A stretch of 19,464 nt of DNA. It comes from CAYTYZ01 sp964448465 (GTDB lineage Bacteria > Patescibacteriota > Microgenomatia > UBA12405). Shown here piece by piece: positions 1 to 7,190 of the stretch. The position numbers were made by a program, and so were the translations under genes. The stretch covers positions 1 to 19,464 of the forward strand of contig CAYUVY010000016.1 of NCBI GenBank assembly GCA_964448465.1. Direction: 5' to 3'. Under the pieces are notes generated by a model that was not told where the DNA came from, did not search any database, and saw nothing but the letters and a program-made list of their open reading frames with translations. The stretch's first letter is position 1. Every line of letters starts with the position of its first letter.

Positions 1-239
1 TGGGACAAAGGGTTGACGTTGAGAACGATTTTTTGGTTGGGGTAAGCCGCGGTAATTAGTAGTCGAAGACTTTTGATGACTCTCCCCTCTTTGCCAATTA
101 GTTTGCCGGTTTCTTCTGGTTTGACTTGTAGATTGACTACAGTTTGACCAAATTGGTCAGAAGTAACTTCCAAAGATTCTAGAGCACCTTCGGGCAAAAT
201 CTGATTAATTAAACTAGTTAAGGATTCTTGTAGTTCCAT
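1..239 (-). CDS. khpA: KH-domain RNA-binding protein KhpA (YlqC), C-terminus outside window
   Basis: Seventy-nine residues are visible from the ATG at 237-239. The chain has a short N-terminal helix, then a KH core with the GxxG loop in the segment GKLIGKEGRVIKSLR (about residues 46-60), which in this family contacts single-stranded RNA. It starts one base after the rpsP stop, so it is almost certainly translated by coupling. The order rpsP-khpA is the one commonly seen in bacteria (rpsP-ylqC-rimM-trmD), which supports the call. KhpA proteins are small cytoplasmic RNA chaperones, often acting with KhpB/Jag. The 3' end is cut by the window edge; the normal length is about 75-80 residues, so very little is missing. 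Confidence 0.9.
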   Translation of the reverse strand, partial: MELQESLTSLINQILPEGALESLEVTSDQFGQTVVNLQVKPEETGKLIGKEGRVIKSLRLLITAAYPNQKIVLNVNPLS

Positions 240-240
240 G

Positions 241-567
241 TTAGGCAGAGACCTCAGCGGTTGCTGGTTTTTCAACTGGTGTAGGAGCCACGGTAGTTGC
301 GGGACCTTCGGCAGCGGGTTTAACTTTTTTCTTATTGGGGTACTTGGCTGGATTTAAGAGTTTTTCTACACCAATAGTTAGTTGAGCACCTTTTTTGACC
401 CAGGCAGCTATCTTGTCCTTGTCGATAACCATGGTTTTGGTTTGAGGAGTATAAAAACCTAAATCTTCCACAAAATGACCATTAACTTTACTGCGAGCTT
501 CAGCCACAACTACACGAAAGGTGCGTTGGTGAATTTTACCTTTGGATACGAGTTTAATCTTGAGCAT
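241..567 (-). CDS. rpsP: 30S ribosomal protein bS16
   Basis: This is a 108-residue bS16, a component of the small subunit that helps assemble the 5' domain of 16S rRNA. The N-terminus (MLKIKLVSKGKIHQRTFRVV) and the FVEDLGFYTPQT segment match the family fold. After about residue 80 the protein continues with an Ala/Pro/Thr/Glu-rich tail of about 25 residues that is likely disordered; variable tails are common in bS16. ATG at 567 is supported by a perfect TATAAT seven bases upstream that overlaps the rnc stop codon, so a leaderless transcript can begin here besides read-through from the upstream genes. The stop is one base before khpA. Confidence 0.97.
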   Translation of the reverse strand: MLKIKLVSKGKIHQRTFRVVVAEARSKVNGHFVEDLGFYTPQTKTMVIDKDKIAAWVKKGAQLTIGVEKLLNPAKYPNKKKVKPAAEGPATTVAPTPVEKPATAEVSA

Positions 568-574
568 GGGTAGT

Positions 575-580
575 ATTATA
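575..580 (-). promoter_or_regulatory. Internal -10 box (TATAAT) for rpsP
   Basis: Read on the minus strand, a perfect TATAAT ends seven bases before the rpsP ATG and contains the TAA stop of rnc. Transcription would begin at or beside the ATG. No convincing -35 or TGN extension is seen, so the call rests on the hexamer, its spacing and its recurrence at other gene starts in the window. Confidence 0.5.
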
Positions 581-1253
581 CCTTAGATTCTAAAATTTTG
601 GTAGCTTCTAAACTGGCCTCGGTTTCGGCCAGTTGTTTGGATTTTCCAGAACCCTTGGCAATGAGTTTTTCTCCTATATATAGGCCAACTTCAAAATGTT
701 TTAAGTGGTCTGGACCGGATTCGTTTAGAGTTTGATAATGGGGCGTTTGGTTAAATTTGGCCTGAACAATTTCTTGAAGATTACTTTTGGGGTCTTTAAA
801 ACTGGATTTTTGAGAATATTGAGTAATGATTGAGGGTAAAATGTCGGCTAAAAATTTATCAGAAGCTAGTTGTCCCCCATCTTGATAAATGGCCCCAATA
901 ACTGCCTCAAAGGCATCGGCTAGTATTGAGGGGTTAGTGCGACCACCATTTTTTTCCTCAGATTCGGACAATAGCAAGTTTTGGTCGAGTTTTATACTTT
1001 TGGCCAAGGAGGCCAAAGAAGGTGTACAAACGATTAGAGAACGTAAACTGGTGAGCTGACCTTCGGGAAAACTGGGGAATTGGGTGTAGAGATATTGGGT
1101 TACCCAAAGTTGCAAGACGGCATCGCCAACAAACTCAAGTCGCTCGTTGCTTTGTAAACGGTCCAGGTTTTCTTGGTGAGTATGGGAACGGTGAGTGAGA
1201 GCTTGAGTAAGGAGTTTGGAGTTAGCAAAAGTGTGATTAAGTTGTATTGACAT
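576..1253 (-). CDS. rnc: Ribonuclease III
   Basis: This is a 225-residue RNase III, the dsRNA endonuclease that processes rRNA precursors and structured mRNAs. The signature NERLEFVGDAVL (about residues 36-47) is intact, giving metal-binding acidic residues E37, E40 and D44. The second acidic pair is present in ADAFEAVIGAIY (D113, E116). A double-stranded RNA-binding domain follows (about 154-223) with the GSGKSKQLAETEAS helix. Length equals the family norm. The gene overlaps the 3' end of nusB by 17 bases. A GGAGG lies upstream of the ATG inside nusB, so initiation is probably by Shine-Dalgarno plus coupling. Confidence 0.97.
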   Translation of the reverse strand: MSIQLNHTFANSKLLTQALTHRSHTHQENLDRLQSNERLEFVGDAVLQLWVTQYLYTQFPSFPEGQLTSLRSLIVCTPSLASLAKSIKLDQNLLLSESEEKNGGRTNPSILADAFEAVIGAIYQDGGQLASDKFLADILPSIITQYSQKSSFKDPKSNLQEIVQAKFNQTPHYQTLNESGPDHLKHFEVGLYIGEKLIAKGSGKSKQLAETEASLEATKILESKV

Positions 1254-1590
1254 GTTTTAACCAGCCTCCGAGGACTCCGTTAATAAAACCAGGAGAACTT
1301 TCGGCACCATATAGTTTAGCAATTTCAATGGCTTCGTCGATAACTACGCGAGGTGGGGTTTGGGGATGATATTTAAGTTCATAAAAAGCTAGACGTAAAA
1401 TAGCTAAATCAAGTTTGTTGATTTTGTCAATTGGCCATTTGGGGGCATGATCGACGATAAGCTTATCGGACTCTGCTAACTGTTCTGCTGAAATTTCGGG
1501 AATGATTTGGGTTTTGTCCACATCCCAAGCAAAAATTGACTGCATTAATAAGATACGATGTTGATGTCGTGGATCTCTTTTGTTTTTCAC
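1237..1590 (-). CDS. nusB: Transcription antitermination factor NusB (short form)
   Basis: This 117-residue all-helical protein carries the NusB C-terminal signature: KLDLAILRLAFYELKY, then VVIDEAIEIAKLYG and ESSPGFINGVLG. NusB with NusE (S10) binds boxA RNA in antitermination of rRNA transcription. It is about 15-25 residues shorter than typical homologues, with the loss near the middle helices. The start is GTG at 1588-1590, three bases after the rpmF stop, and no Shine-Dalgarno is visible, so coupling with rpmF is likely. The 3' end overlaps rnc. Co-location with rnc fits a shared role in making rRNA. Confidence 0.92.
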   Translation of the reverse strand: MKNKRDPRHQHRILLMQSIFAWDVDKTQIIPEISAEQLAESDKLIVDHAPKWPIDKINKLDLAILRLAFYELKYHPQTPPRVVIDEAIEIAKLYGAESSPGFINGVLGGWLKHVNTT

Positions 1591-1593
1591 AAG

Positions 1594-1749
1594 TTATTGA
1601 TTGCAGTTTTGACAGACAAAACCAGGAAGTTTGGTACTGCCACAATGTTTACATTTGACAACCATGGTGGCTGCGGACTTGTTTTTGTTGGCGGCACGGC
1701 GTCTACCTTGTCGACGGGAACTCGGCCAGTGTTTGGGAAGTGCGGTCAT
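1594..1749 (-). CDS. rpmF: 50S ribosomal protein bL32 (zinc-binding form)
   Basis: A 51-codon gene, easily missed because of its length. The protein begins MTALPKHWPSSRRQGRRRAA, the standard basic bL32 N-terminus, and contains two CxxC pairs (CKHC at residues 33-36, CQNC at 46-49) that form the zinc ribbon of the C+ type. bL32 is a late-assembling large-subunit protein. It lies 21 bases after recG and 3 bases before the GTG of nusB. A -10-like TAAAAT sits six bases upstream of its ATG, and no Shine-Dalgarno is seen. Confidence 0.95.
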   Translation of the reverse strand: MTALPKHWPSSRRQGRRRAANKNKSAATMVVKCKHCGSTKLPGFVCQNCNQ

Positions 1750-1755
1750 GGGCCT

Positions 1756-1761
1756 ATTTTA
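1756..1761 (-). promoter_or_regulatory. -10 box (TAAAAT) for rpmF-nusB-rnc
   Basis: On the minus strand TAAAAT is followed by six bases and then the rpmF ATG, in the short gap after recG. The geometry matches the other presumed leaderless starts. No clear -35 is visible. Confidence 0.4.
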
Positions 1762-1770
1762 GAGCAAAAG

Positions 1771-3720
1771 TTAGTTTAAAACAAGACTTGATTGATCTTT
1801 TAGCTTGAAGGAGGCGTATTTAAGCCATTTTGCTAGGTCAATGGGGTAACTTTGGAGCTCTTGCCAAAGCTTGGCGGATTGGGTGAGAAGATTGAGGTTA
1901 GTTAGGTTAGCTAGCTTTAGCTGAGAGCGACCGTGTTGCACTAAACCAAACAGATCACCTGAACCTCGTTGTTTTAAATCAAAAAGGGATAACTTTAGAC
2001 CGTCTTTGGTGCGACAAAAGTATTTTAGACGTTCACTGGCCTCTGTCTCGGAACTTATTAAATAACAATAAGACTCTTGGCCACGTCTACCTACTCGGCC
2101 ACGTAGTTGGTGAAGTTGAGCTAGACCAAAATCATCTGGATCGTAAATTAAGATACAGCTGGCATTACCTACATCTAAACCAACCTCGACAATAGAGGTA
2201 GCCAAAAGAATTTGGGTTTTGTTAGCATAGAAACTTGCAGCGATTTTTTCTTGAGATTCTTTGTTAAGCTGACCGTGAATTTGGCCTATGTTTAGATTTT
2301 TTGGAGCAAGTAGTTTTATTTTTTGATAGATCTTTTTTAGGCTATGTTCCCCCTCTGCTTCGATTTTGGGACAAATTATGTAGGCTTGTTCTTTGGTCTG
2401 AATTAAGTGGTTAAAAAGCCAATTTAAACAGTCGATTTCTTTGTTTGGTGTTACTACAAAGGACTTAATTGCGGAAATTGTGCGGTTATTAATTCTAGAG
2501 ACTGGTAAATTACCAAGAAGGCTAAGCATGACACTACGAGGAATGGGGGTGGCAGACATGGTTAAAACATGGGGATGATTGGGTTTATTTTGGAAATAAT
2601 CGCGCTGCTCTACACCAAATTTATGTTGTTCGTCGTAAACCACCAAGGCGTAGTCAGGTTGGGCTTCAGAATGAAAGAAGGCACGTTGGGTAGTGATTAA
2701 AAGATGTGGTTTTTTGGGGTTTTTGACAACGTGCAGATAAATAGGTTCTTTGGGGAATAATTTAGAAAGGGTTTGAAAATGTTGTTGAGCTAAAATTTTG
2801 GTAGGAGCAAGTATTAAGGCAGAGAGCTTTTGTTCAACAGAACCTAAACAGGCCAGAGCTGCAACTATGGTTTTACCGGAGCCTACGTCGCCAATTAAGA
2901 GGCGATGCGTTGGGTGTGGAAGTTTAAGGTCCTGGACAATTTCTTGGAGGGCCAATGTTTGACTGGGAGTAAGTTGATAACTTAGAAGGGATTGTAGTTT
3001 TTGAAGATAATTAGTATTTATTTCTAAAGATGGAGCAGATTTAGATTTACTTTCTTGGGAAATTAGTTCTGCCTGGGAGCGAAGTAATAATAGTTCGTGG
3101 AAAATAAAACTAGATTTGGCCTGTTCCAAAAGTTGGAGACTGGTAGGTTGGTGCAGCAATTTTAGAGAAGTATTTAAGTCAGTAAGACGATTAGTTTGGA
3201 GCAAAGCAGTAGGTAGGGTGGGTTGGAGTTGAGATTTAATTATAATTGGCCAATTGTTGGGGATAATAGTACGAAAAAAATTGGAGGATAGACCACTGGT
3301 CAGGGGGTAAATAGGTAAGATACGGCCTGCAGCGGCTGGGTCAAATATAGGAGAAATAAGACATATTTTGCCGATAAATAGGCTAACTTTACCAGCAAAG
3401 GAATAACTATAATTGGGTTTGAAAATTTTAAGTAGATAGGATTGGTTAAAAAAATAAATATTAAGCTTGCCGGTGGCATCGGTTACCACCAGGTGTTGCA
3501 TGTTTTTGCCTGTTTTAGTATGAATATTTTTTATAGATTCGATTTTGGCATGTAAGGTAACACTTTGGTTGATCTGAAGATTGGCAATAGTTTGTCGCTG
3601 ACTAAAATCTAAGTAGCGCGTAGGCAGGTGCAAAAGTAGATCCGAGTCGGAATTAATATTTAGTTTGGCAAGCTTTAATTTGGTGGCTGGGCCAATTCTT
3701 GGTAAACTTAAACTAGACAT
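1771..3720 (-). CDS. recG: ATP-dependent DNA helicase RecG
   Basis: A 649-residue superfamily 2 helicase that remodels stalled replication forks and Holliday junctions. An N-terminal wedge/OB region (about 45-125) precedes the motor. Walker A is GDVGSGKT (277-284), the Walker B/DExx box is DEQH (363-366), motif III is SATPIPR (389-395), and motif VI is QLRGRVGRRGQ. The following C-terminal stretch (DLKQRGSGDLFGLVQHG) is specific to RecG rather than to PriA or Mfd. It is some 40 residues shorter than Escherichia coli RecG. The ATG at 3718-3720 abuts a divergent ATG at 3721, and a TATAGT lies six bases upstream of the recG start. Confidence 0.97.
   Translation of the reverse strand: MSSLSLPRIGPATKLKLAKLNINSDSDLLLHLPTRYLDFSQRQTIANLQINQSVTLHAKIESIKNIHTKTGKNMQHLVVTDATGKLNIYFFNQSYLLKIFKPNYSYSFAGKVSLFIGKICLISPIFDPAAAGRILPIYPLTSGLSSNFFRTIIPNNWPIIIKSQLQPTLPTALLQTNRLTDLNTSLKLLHQPTSLQLLEQAKSSFIFHELLLLRSQAELISQESKSKSAPSLEINTNYLQKLQSLLSYQLTPSQTLALQEIVQDLKLPHPTHRLLIGDVGSGKTIVAALACLGSVEQKLSALILAPTKILAQQHFQTLSKLFPKEPIYLHVVKNPKKPHLLITTQRAFFHSEAQPDYALVVYDEQHKFGVEQRDYFQNKPNHPHVLTMSATPIPRSVMLSLLGNLPVSRINNRTISAIKSFVVTPNKEIDCLNWLFNHLIQTKEQAYIICPKIEAEGEHSLKKIYQKIKLLAPKNLNIGQIHGQLNKESQEKIAASFYANKTQILLATSIVEVGLDVGNASCILIYDPDDFGLAQLHQLRGRVGRRGQESYCYLISSETEASERLKYFCRTKDGLKLSLFDLKQRGSGDLFGLVQHGRSQLKLANLTNLNLLTQSAKLWQELQSYPIDLAKWLKYASFKLKDQSSLVLN
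3703..3714 (+). promoter_or_regulatory. Tandem TAAACT -10-like boxes for the small ORF and PBP gene
   Basis: Two adjacent TAAACT hexamers (3703-3708 and 3709-3714) lie inside the 5' end of recG. The first is preceded by TGG, the extended -10 pattern. The second is six bases upstream of the ATG at 3721. This would start a leaderless transcript for the membrane peptide and the PBP. The hexamers are imperfect, so confidence is moderate. Confidence 0.4.
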
Positions 3721-3819
3721 ATGAAGACTATACAGAAAGTTATCATGATTGTGGCCATATTGGCACTGTTGTTATCCAGTTTGCTGCCTTTTTTGGGTGT
3801 ATGGTTACAATCCAAATAG
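3721..3819 (+). CDS. Candidate 32-residue membrane peptide overlapping the PBP start
   Basis: A 32-codon reading frame begins with ATG directly next to the recG ATG and stops at TAG inside the first codons of the PBP gene. The product starts MKTIQKVIMIVAILALLLSS and continues through a hydrophobic helix to a short polar end (WLQSK). That is a Lys-rich N-terminus plus one transmembrane or signal-like segment, with few charged residues. The stop lies 16 bases beyond the PBP ATG, so it could couple PBP translation. A -10-like box six bases upstream supports expression. No known family is recognised. It could be a true small protein, a leader cistron or chance. Confidence 0.45.
   Translation: MKTIQKVIMIVAILALLLSSLLPFLGVWLQSK
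3727..3732 (-). promoter_or_regulatory. -10 box (TATAGT) for recG
   Basis: On the minus strand TATAGT ends six bases before the recG ATG. It lies inside the first codons of the divergent small ORF at 3721, so the two transcription units interleave. Confidence 0.45.
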
Positions 3820-6610
3820 AGGAAATTAAGCTAAAACTGAAAAAAGTTGCTTGGAGAAAAGTTTTATTTTGGTTTTTTTTGATAACTTTGATTTTGGCAG
3901 TGGTGGCCTCGATTGGTACTGTGGTTTTGTTTGCTTGGTATGCCAAGGATTTACCCAATCCTGCAAGAGTAGTAAGAAAGGAAGGGTATGCGACTCGAGT
4001 TTATGATCGCAACGGAAAGTTATTGTACGATTTGTACAAAGATGTTAAAAGAAATCCAGTAACTTGGGCAGATGTGCCAGAATCACTTAAACAAGCTACT
4101 GTAGCTATTGAGGATAAGTCGTTTTATGAACACAAAGGCTTTGATCCACTTACTCCCCTAAGAATTGTTAAGAATTTAATTACCAAACACAGATTAGTCG
4201 GAGGGTCGACTTTAACCCAACAATTGGTAAAAAATGTTTTATTGACTTCAGAGCGAAGTGTAGCCAGAAAAATAAAAGAATTTATTTTGGCGGTGCAAAT
4301 TGATGCCACATATAGCAAGGATGAGATTTTGTTGATGTATTTAAACGAGGCTCCATATGGTGGGCCATTGTGGGGAGCAGGTACAGCCAGTGAGCAGTAT
4401 TTTGGCAAACCTTTAAAAAATATTGATTTGGCAGAAGCGGCAATTTTGGCTGGTTTACCCCAACGACCAAACACCTATTCACCAATAGTATCCAAAAACT
4501 TACGAGCTTATGTGCCACGTATGGAGACGGTTTTGCAACAAATGGTAGATTATGGCTACATTGACAAAGAAACAGCTCAAGCTGCCAGTAAGGAGGCTGC
4601 GGAATATAAGTTTTACGAGAGTAAAACTACTTTATTATCTCCACATTTTGTCTTTTGGTTGAAAGATGATTTGGTCAAAAGATACGGTGAAAATGCATTG
4701 GATTTGGGACTGAAGGTAACTTCGACACTGGACCTGGATTTACAAGACAAAGTACAAGAGGTAGTGGCAACGGAAATAGATAAGGCGGAAAAATTAGGTA
4801 TATCTAATGGAGCTGCGGTGGTTCTAGACCCAAGAGACGGGCAAGTGTTGGCCATGGTGGGGTCGCGAGGATACGCATCAGAAAAAACAGATGGCAAGTT
4901 TAATGTGGTCACCCAGGCTTTGCGCCAACCAGGATCGGCCATAAAACCAATTACTTACGCTTTGGCATTGCGCAAGGGTTACTCCCCTGCTTCTATGATT
5001 GTAGATGCACCCGTGGTTTTCCCAGTAGTAAATCAAAAAGATTATGCACCTAATAATTACAATGGAAAATTTAATGGACCTTTGGCTTTGAGAATGGCTC
5101 TGGGTAACTCAATTAATACCACAGCAGTAAAAATGTTAGCCACGGTGGGAGTGGAAAATATGTTAACCCAGGCCTACAGTATGGGTATTTCTACACTTGA
5201 ACCAACGGCTAAAAATTTATCTAGATTTGGTTTGTCTTTAACTTTAGGTGGCGGAGAAGTAAAAATGATCGAACTGGCTGGTGCCTATTCTTCCTTTGCC
5301 AATGGTGGAGTTCGGGTGGATCCAGCAGGGATTATGAAAGTAGAAGATAGGGAGGGTAGAGTGTTGGAAAATTTTCAACCATCTTTAGATAGACAAGCCT
5401 TAAGCCCACAGGAGGCTTTTTTGATTTCGCATATTTTGCAGGACAATAGCGCCCGCGAATATACTTTTGGAGCACAAAATGGTTTGATTATTCCCAATTA
5501 TCAGGTAGCGGTAAAAACTGGAACTACAAATGATAAACGGGATAACTGGGCAATAGGCTGGACACCTAACGTTTTGGTAGCAACTTGGGTAGGAAACAAC
5601 GATAATTCGCCAATGATTAAAGTAGCCTCGGGTGTGTCTGGAGCGACACCAATTTGGAGGAGAATTATGCAAGCTATATTGCCAACACGTACCAAAGAAG
5701 ATTTTACAATACCTTCTTCAATTGTCTCTTTAGAAGTAGATAAAATTTCTGGCTATAAATCGCACGATGGTTTTCCGGTAAGACAGGATTATTTCTTGGA
5801 TAGTCAGGTGCCAAAAATTGATGACCCGGTGCACTTGAAACTGAAAGTTTGTAAAGACAAAGACGGACTAGCTCCACCTGAGGATGTGGCCAATGGAAAC
5901 TATGTGGAAAAAGAATATATAAAATTGGCAGAGACTGATGTCTGGTCCAAAGACGGGAAAAATAGGTGGCAGGAAGGAATTGAAACCTGGATTAATCAAC
6001 AACCAGAAGGAGATAGGTGGAAGTATCGACCACCTACGGGTTACTGTCGAAGTGGCGGACTAGTAGAGGTAGGTTTTGATAATCCCGGAGACAGAACCAC
6101 GGTCGGTAATAATTTTGACGTGAATATTAATCCCAAGTCGATAAAAAAGATTGTGGAAGTGAAGCTATGGGTGAATGATGTGGAAAAAAAGACTTGGGGT
6201 GATAAGCCGTTTTCTACTAGTTTAAGCTTGAGTGATGGAAAATATAAATTAAAAGCCAAAGCGATAGATAAAGACGGTAATAGTTCAGAAAGAGAAATAA
6301 ATATTGGGGTAAATATACCTTGGGATTGGGAACCGTCCCCTACTCCGACGATTACTCCTGTACCAACCAGTACACCGATAGTTCCGACAAATACGCCGAT
6401 CTTAGTCCTACCAACAGCCACACCAGTGCCACCGACGAGTACNNNNNNNNNNNNNNNNNNNNNNNNNNNNNNNNNNNNNNNNNNNNNNNNNNNNNNNNNN
6501 NNNNNNNNNNNNNNNNNNNNNNNNNNNNNNNNNNNNNNNNNNCAAATACGCCGATCTTAGTCCTACCAACAGCCACACCAGTGCCACCGACGAGTACGCC
6601 AACACCATAA
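3801..6610 (+). CDS. Class A penicillin-binding protein (PBP1A family), interrupted by assembly gap
   Basis: A bifunctional peptidoglycan synthase anchored by one membrane helix (about residues 21-47). The glycosyltransferase domain has the catalytic Glu in EDKSFYEHKG (E104) and GGSTLTQQLVKN (134-145). The transpeptidase domain has all three active-site motifs: SAIK (S379, K382), SIN (437-439) and KTG (572-574). After about 745 comes an Ig-like region, then a Pro/Thr-rich tail from about 845. The tail is broken by 100 Ns (6443-6542) with identical 55-bp sequence on both sides. Read through the literal Ns the frame shifts and stops early; merging the copies keeps the frame and ends in TSTPTP with TAA at 6608-6610. 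The end given assumes that. No Shine-Dalgarno precedes the ATG, so coupling to the upstream small ORF is likely. Confidence 0.93.
6388..6597 (+). repeat. Perfect 55-bp direct copies flanking the N gap (6388-6442 and 6543-6597)
   Basis: The 55 bases immediately before the gap are identical to the 55 bases immediately after it. Both encode the same stretch of the PBP Pro/Thr-rich tail. Exact identity ending at the gap edge is what two contigs sharing an unmerged overlap would give; a real tandem repeat is the alternative. Confidence 0.9.
6443..6542. other. Assembly gap of 100 Ns
   Basis: Exactly 100 Ns, a conventional placeholder for a gap of unknown size. Taken literally it is out of frame with the PBP coding sequence, so its true length is not 100. 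Confidence 0.98.
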
Positions 6611-6694
6611 ATAAATTAATTTTTTCAAAATCCTCATCTACACAAATGTTCAGGTGAGCAGGCAATTTTACATAGGGAGCAGAAACCGCGCCTC

Positions 6695-6724
6695 TTGGGG
6701 TTAATTCATTGCAAGTGTTATAAT
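6695..6724 (+). promoter_or_regulatory. Promoter: -35 TTGGGG, 18-bp spacer, extended -10 TGTTATAAT
   Basis: TTGGGG at 6695-6700 is followed by 18 bases and a perfect TATAAT at 6719-6724 with a TGT extension at 6716-6718. Expected transcription start is at about 6731, exactly on an ATG. It is the strongest extended -10 in the window outside the tRNA genes and points to the short structured RNA that follows. Confidence 0.75.
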
Positions 6725-6730
6725 AACCCC

Positions 6731-6838
6731 ATGTTTAAGAAAAATATAAATACCGGTTTGTCACAAGTTTGGGGGTATCTTGCGGGGTAGGAGGTAAGAT
6801 GAAATTTATCTTAACGCCCCGCAATTGCGGGGTTTTTT
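6731..6838 (+). ncRNA. Candidate short structured RNA or attenuated leader
   Basis: The stretch between a strong extended -10 promoter and an intrinsic terminator would give an RNA of about 108 nt. Its 5' end holds a 19-codon ORF (6731-6790, beginning MFKKNINTGLSQVW) starting at the presumed +1. That ORF's TAG overlaps an unusually strong AGGAGGT (6789-6795), which is followed by a second ATG at 6799. TTGCGGGG (6780-6787) can pair perfectly with CCCCGCAA (6817-6824), enclosing a TAAGAT/ATCTTA hairpin and an exposed AGGAGG. The same CCCCGC instead forms the terminator with GCGGGG (6827-6832). The two folds exclude each other. No known RNA family is recognised; it may be an sRNA or a leader for the Cys-rich gene at 6923. 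Confidence 0.55.
6817..6838 (+). terminator. Rho-independent terminator
   Basis: CCCCGC, loop AATT, GCGGGG, then six Ts (6833-6838). A six-base-pair GC-only stem with a U tract is a strong intrinsic terminator. Confidence 0.9.
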
Positions 6839-6922
6839 ATTGTCTACCATTGAAAATAATTTGGCCATTGGGCCGGAGATAATTTGTGTTCTTAACAAAC
6901 ATATTATATTTATTTAATTTTT

Positions 6923-7147
6923 ATGAAAAAAAATATTGAAAAACCTATTTGTTGCGAAGGATTAAGTCTACTTTATTGTTTAGGTGGCAATTGTCCTGTT
7001 TATCGGGAGACATACGCCCGATTGACAGTGGTCAGACCAAGTGGTTCTGCATTTGGGGAAATGATGAGACCACCAGTTGAAATAGAAGAAGTCTTAAAAC
7101 AAGTTGCAGAAGACACGCGACTCAAGCGTAGTTCAGACAATAAATAG
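6923..7147 (+). CDS. Small Cys-rich hypothetical protein
   Basis: A 74-residue protein, family not recognised. The N-terminal third has four cysteines (residues 10, 11, 19 and 24) in the pattern CC-x7-C-x4-C, which could bind a metal or form disulfides. The rest is polar with an amphipathic helical stretch (VEIEEVLKQVAEDTRLKR). There is no signal peptide and no membrane helix. It lies between the terminator at 6838 and a hairpin at 7159, so it appears to be a single-gene unit unless the upstream terminator is read through. The upstream region is very AT-rich with overlapping TATTAT/TATATT boxes (6902-6910), and no Shine-Dalgarno is seen. It reads like a genuine small gene, but is unproven. 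Confidence 0.6.
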   Translation: MKKNIEKPICCEGLSLLYCLGGNCPVYRETYARLTVVRPSGSAFGEMMRPPVEIEEVLKQVAEDTRLKRSSDNK

Positions 7148-7158
7148 GCATTGAGATA

Positions 7159-7187
7159 TTCTGGCGCGGATGCTCCCTGCGCCAGAA
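7159..7187. terminator. Hairpin between convergent genes
   Basis: TTCTGGCGC and GCGCCAGAA form a nine-base-pair stem around an 11-base loop. It lies between the stop of the Cys-rich gene and the stop of pheT (7191-7193), where it could end transcription from both sides. The U tracts are short or interrupted on both strands, so termination efficiency is uncertain. Confidence 0.6.
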
Positions 7188-7190
7188 AAA

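Noticed and set aside
4124..4942. Minus-strand ORFs of 78-116 codons inside the PBP gene
   Set aside because: Shadow frames of a clearly coding strand; no sensible composition or motifs.
6443..6610. Frameshift in the PBP gene at the gap
   Set aside because: The shift comes only from the arbitrary 100-N length; merging the identical flanks keeps the frame.
6300..6610. Repeated P-T-x units as a CRISPR or mobile repeat
   Set aside because: Low-complexity coding for a Pro/Thr-rich tail, with no spacers or inverted ends.
6799..6882. 27-codon ORF behind the AGGAGGT
   Set aside because: It runs through the intrinsic terminator and its protein text is not gene-like; the Shine-Dalgarno may matter, but this product is doubtful.
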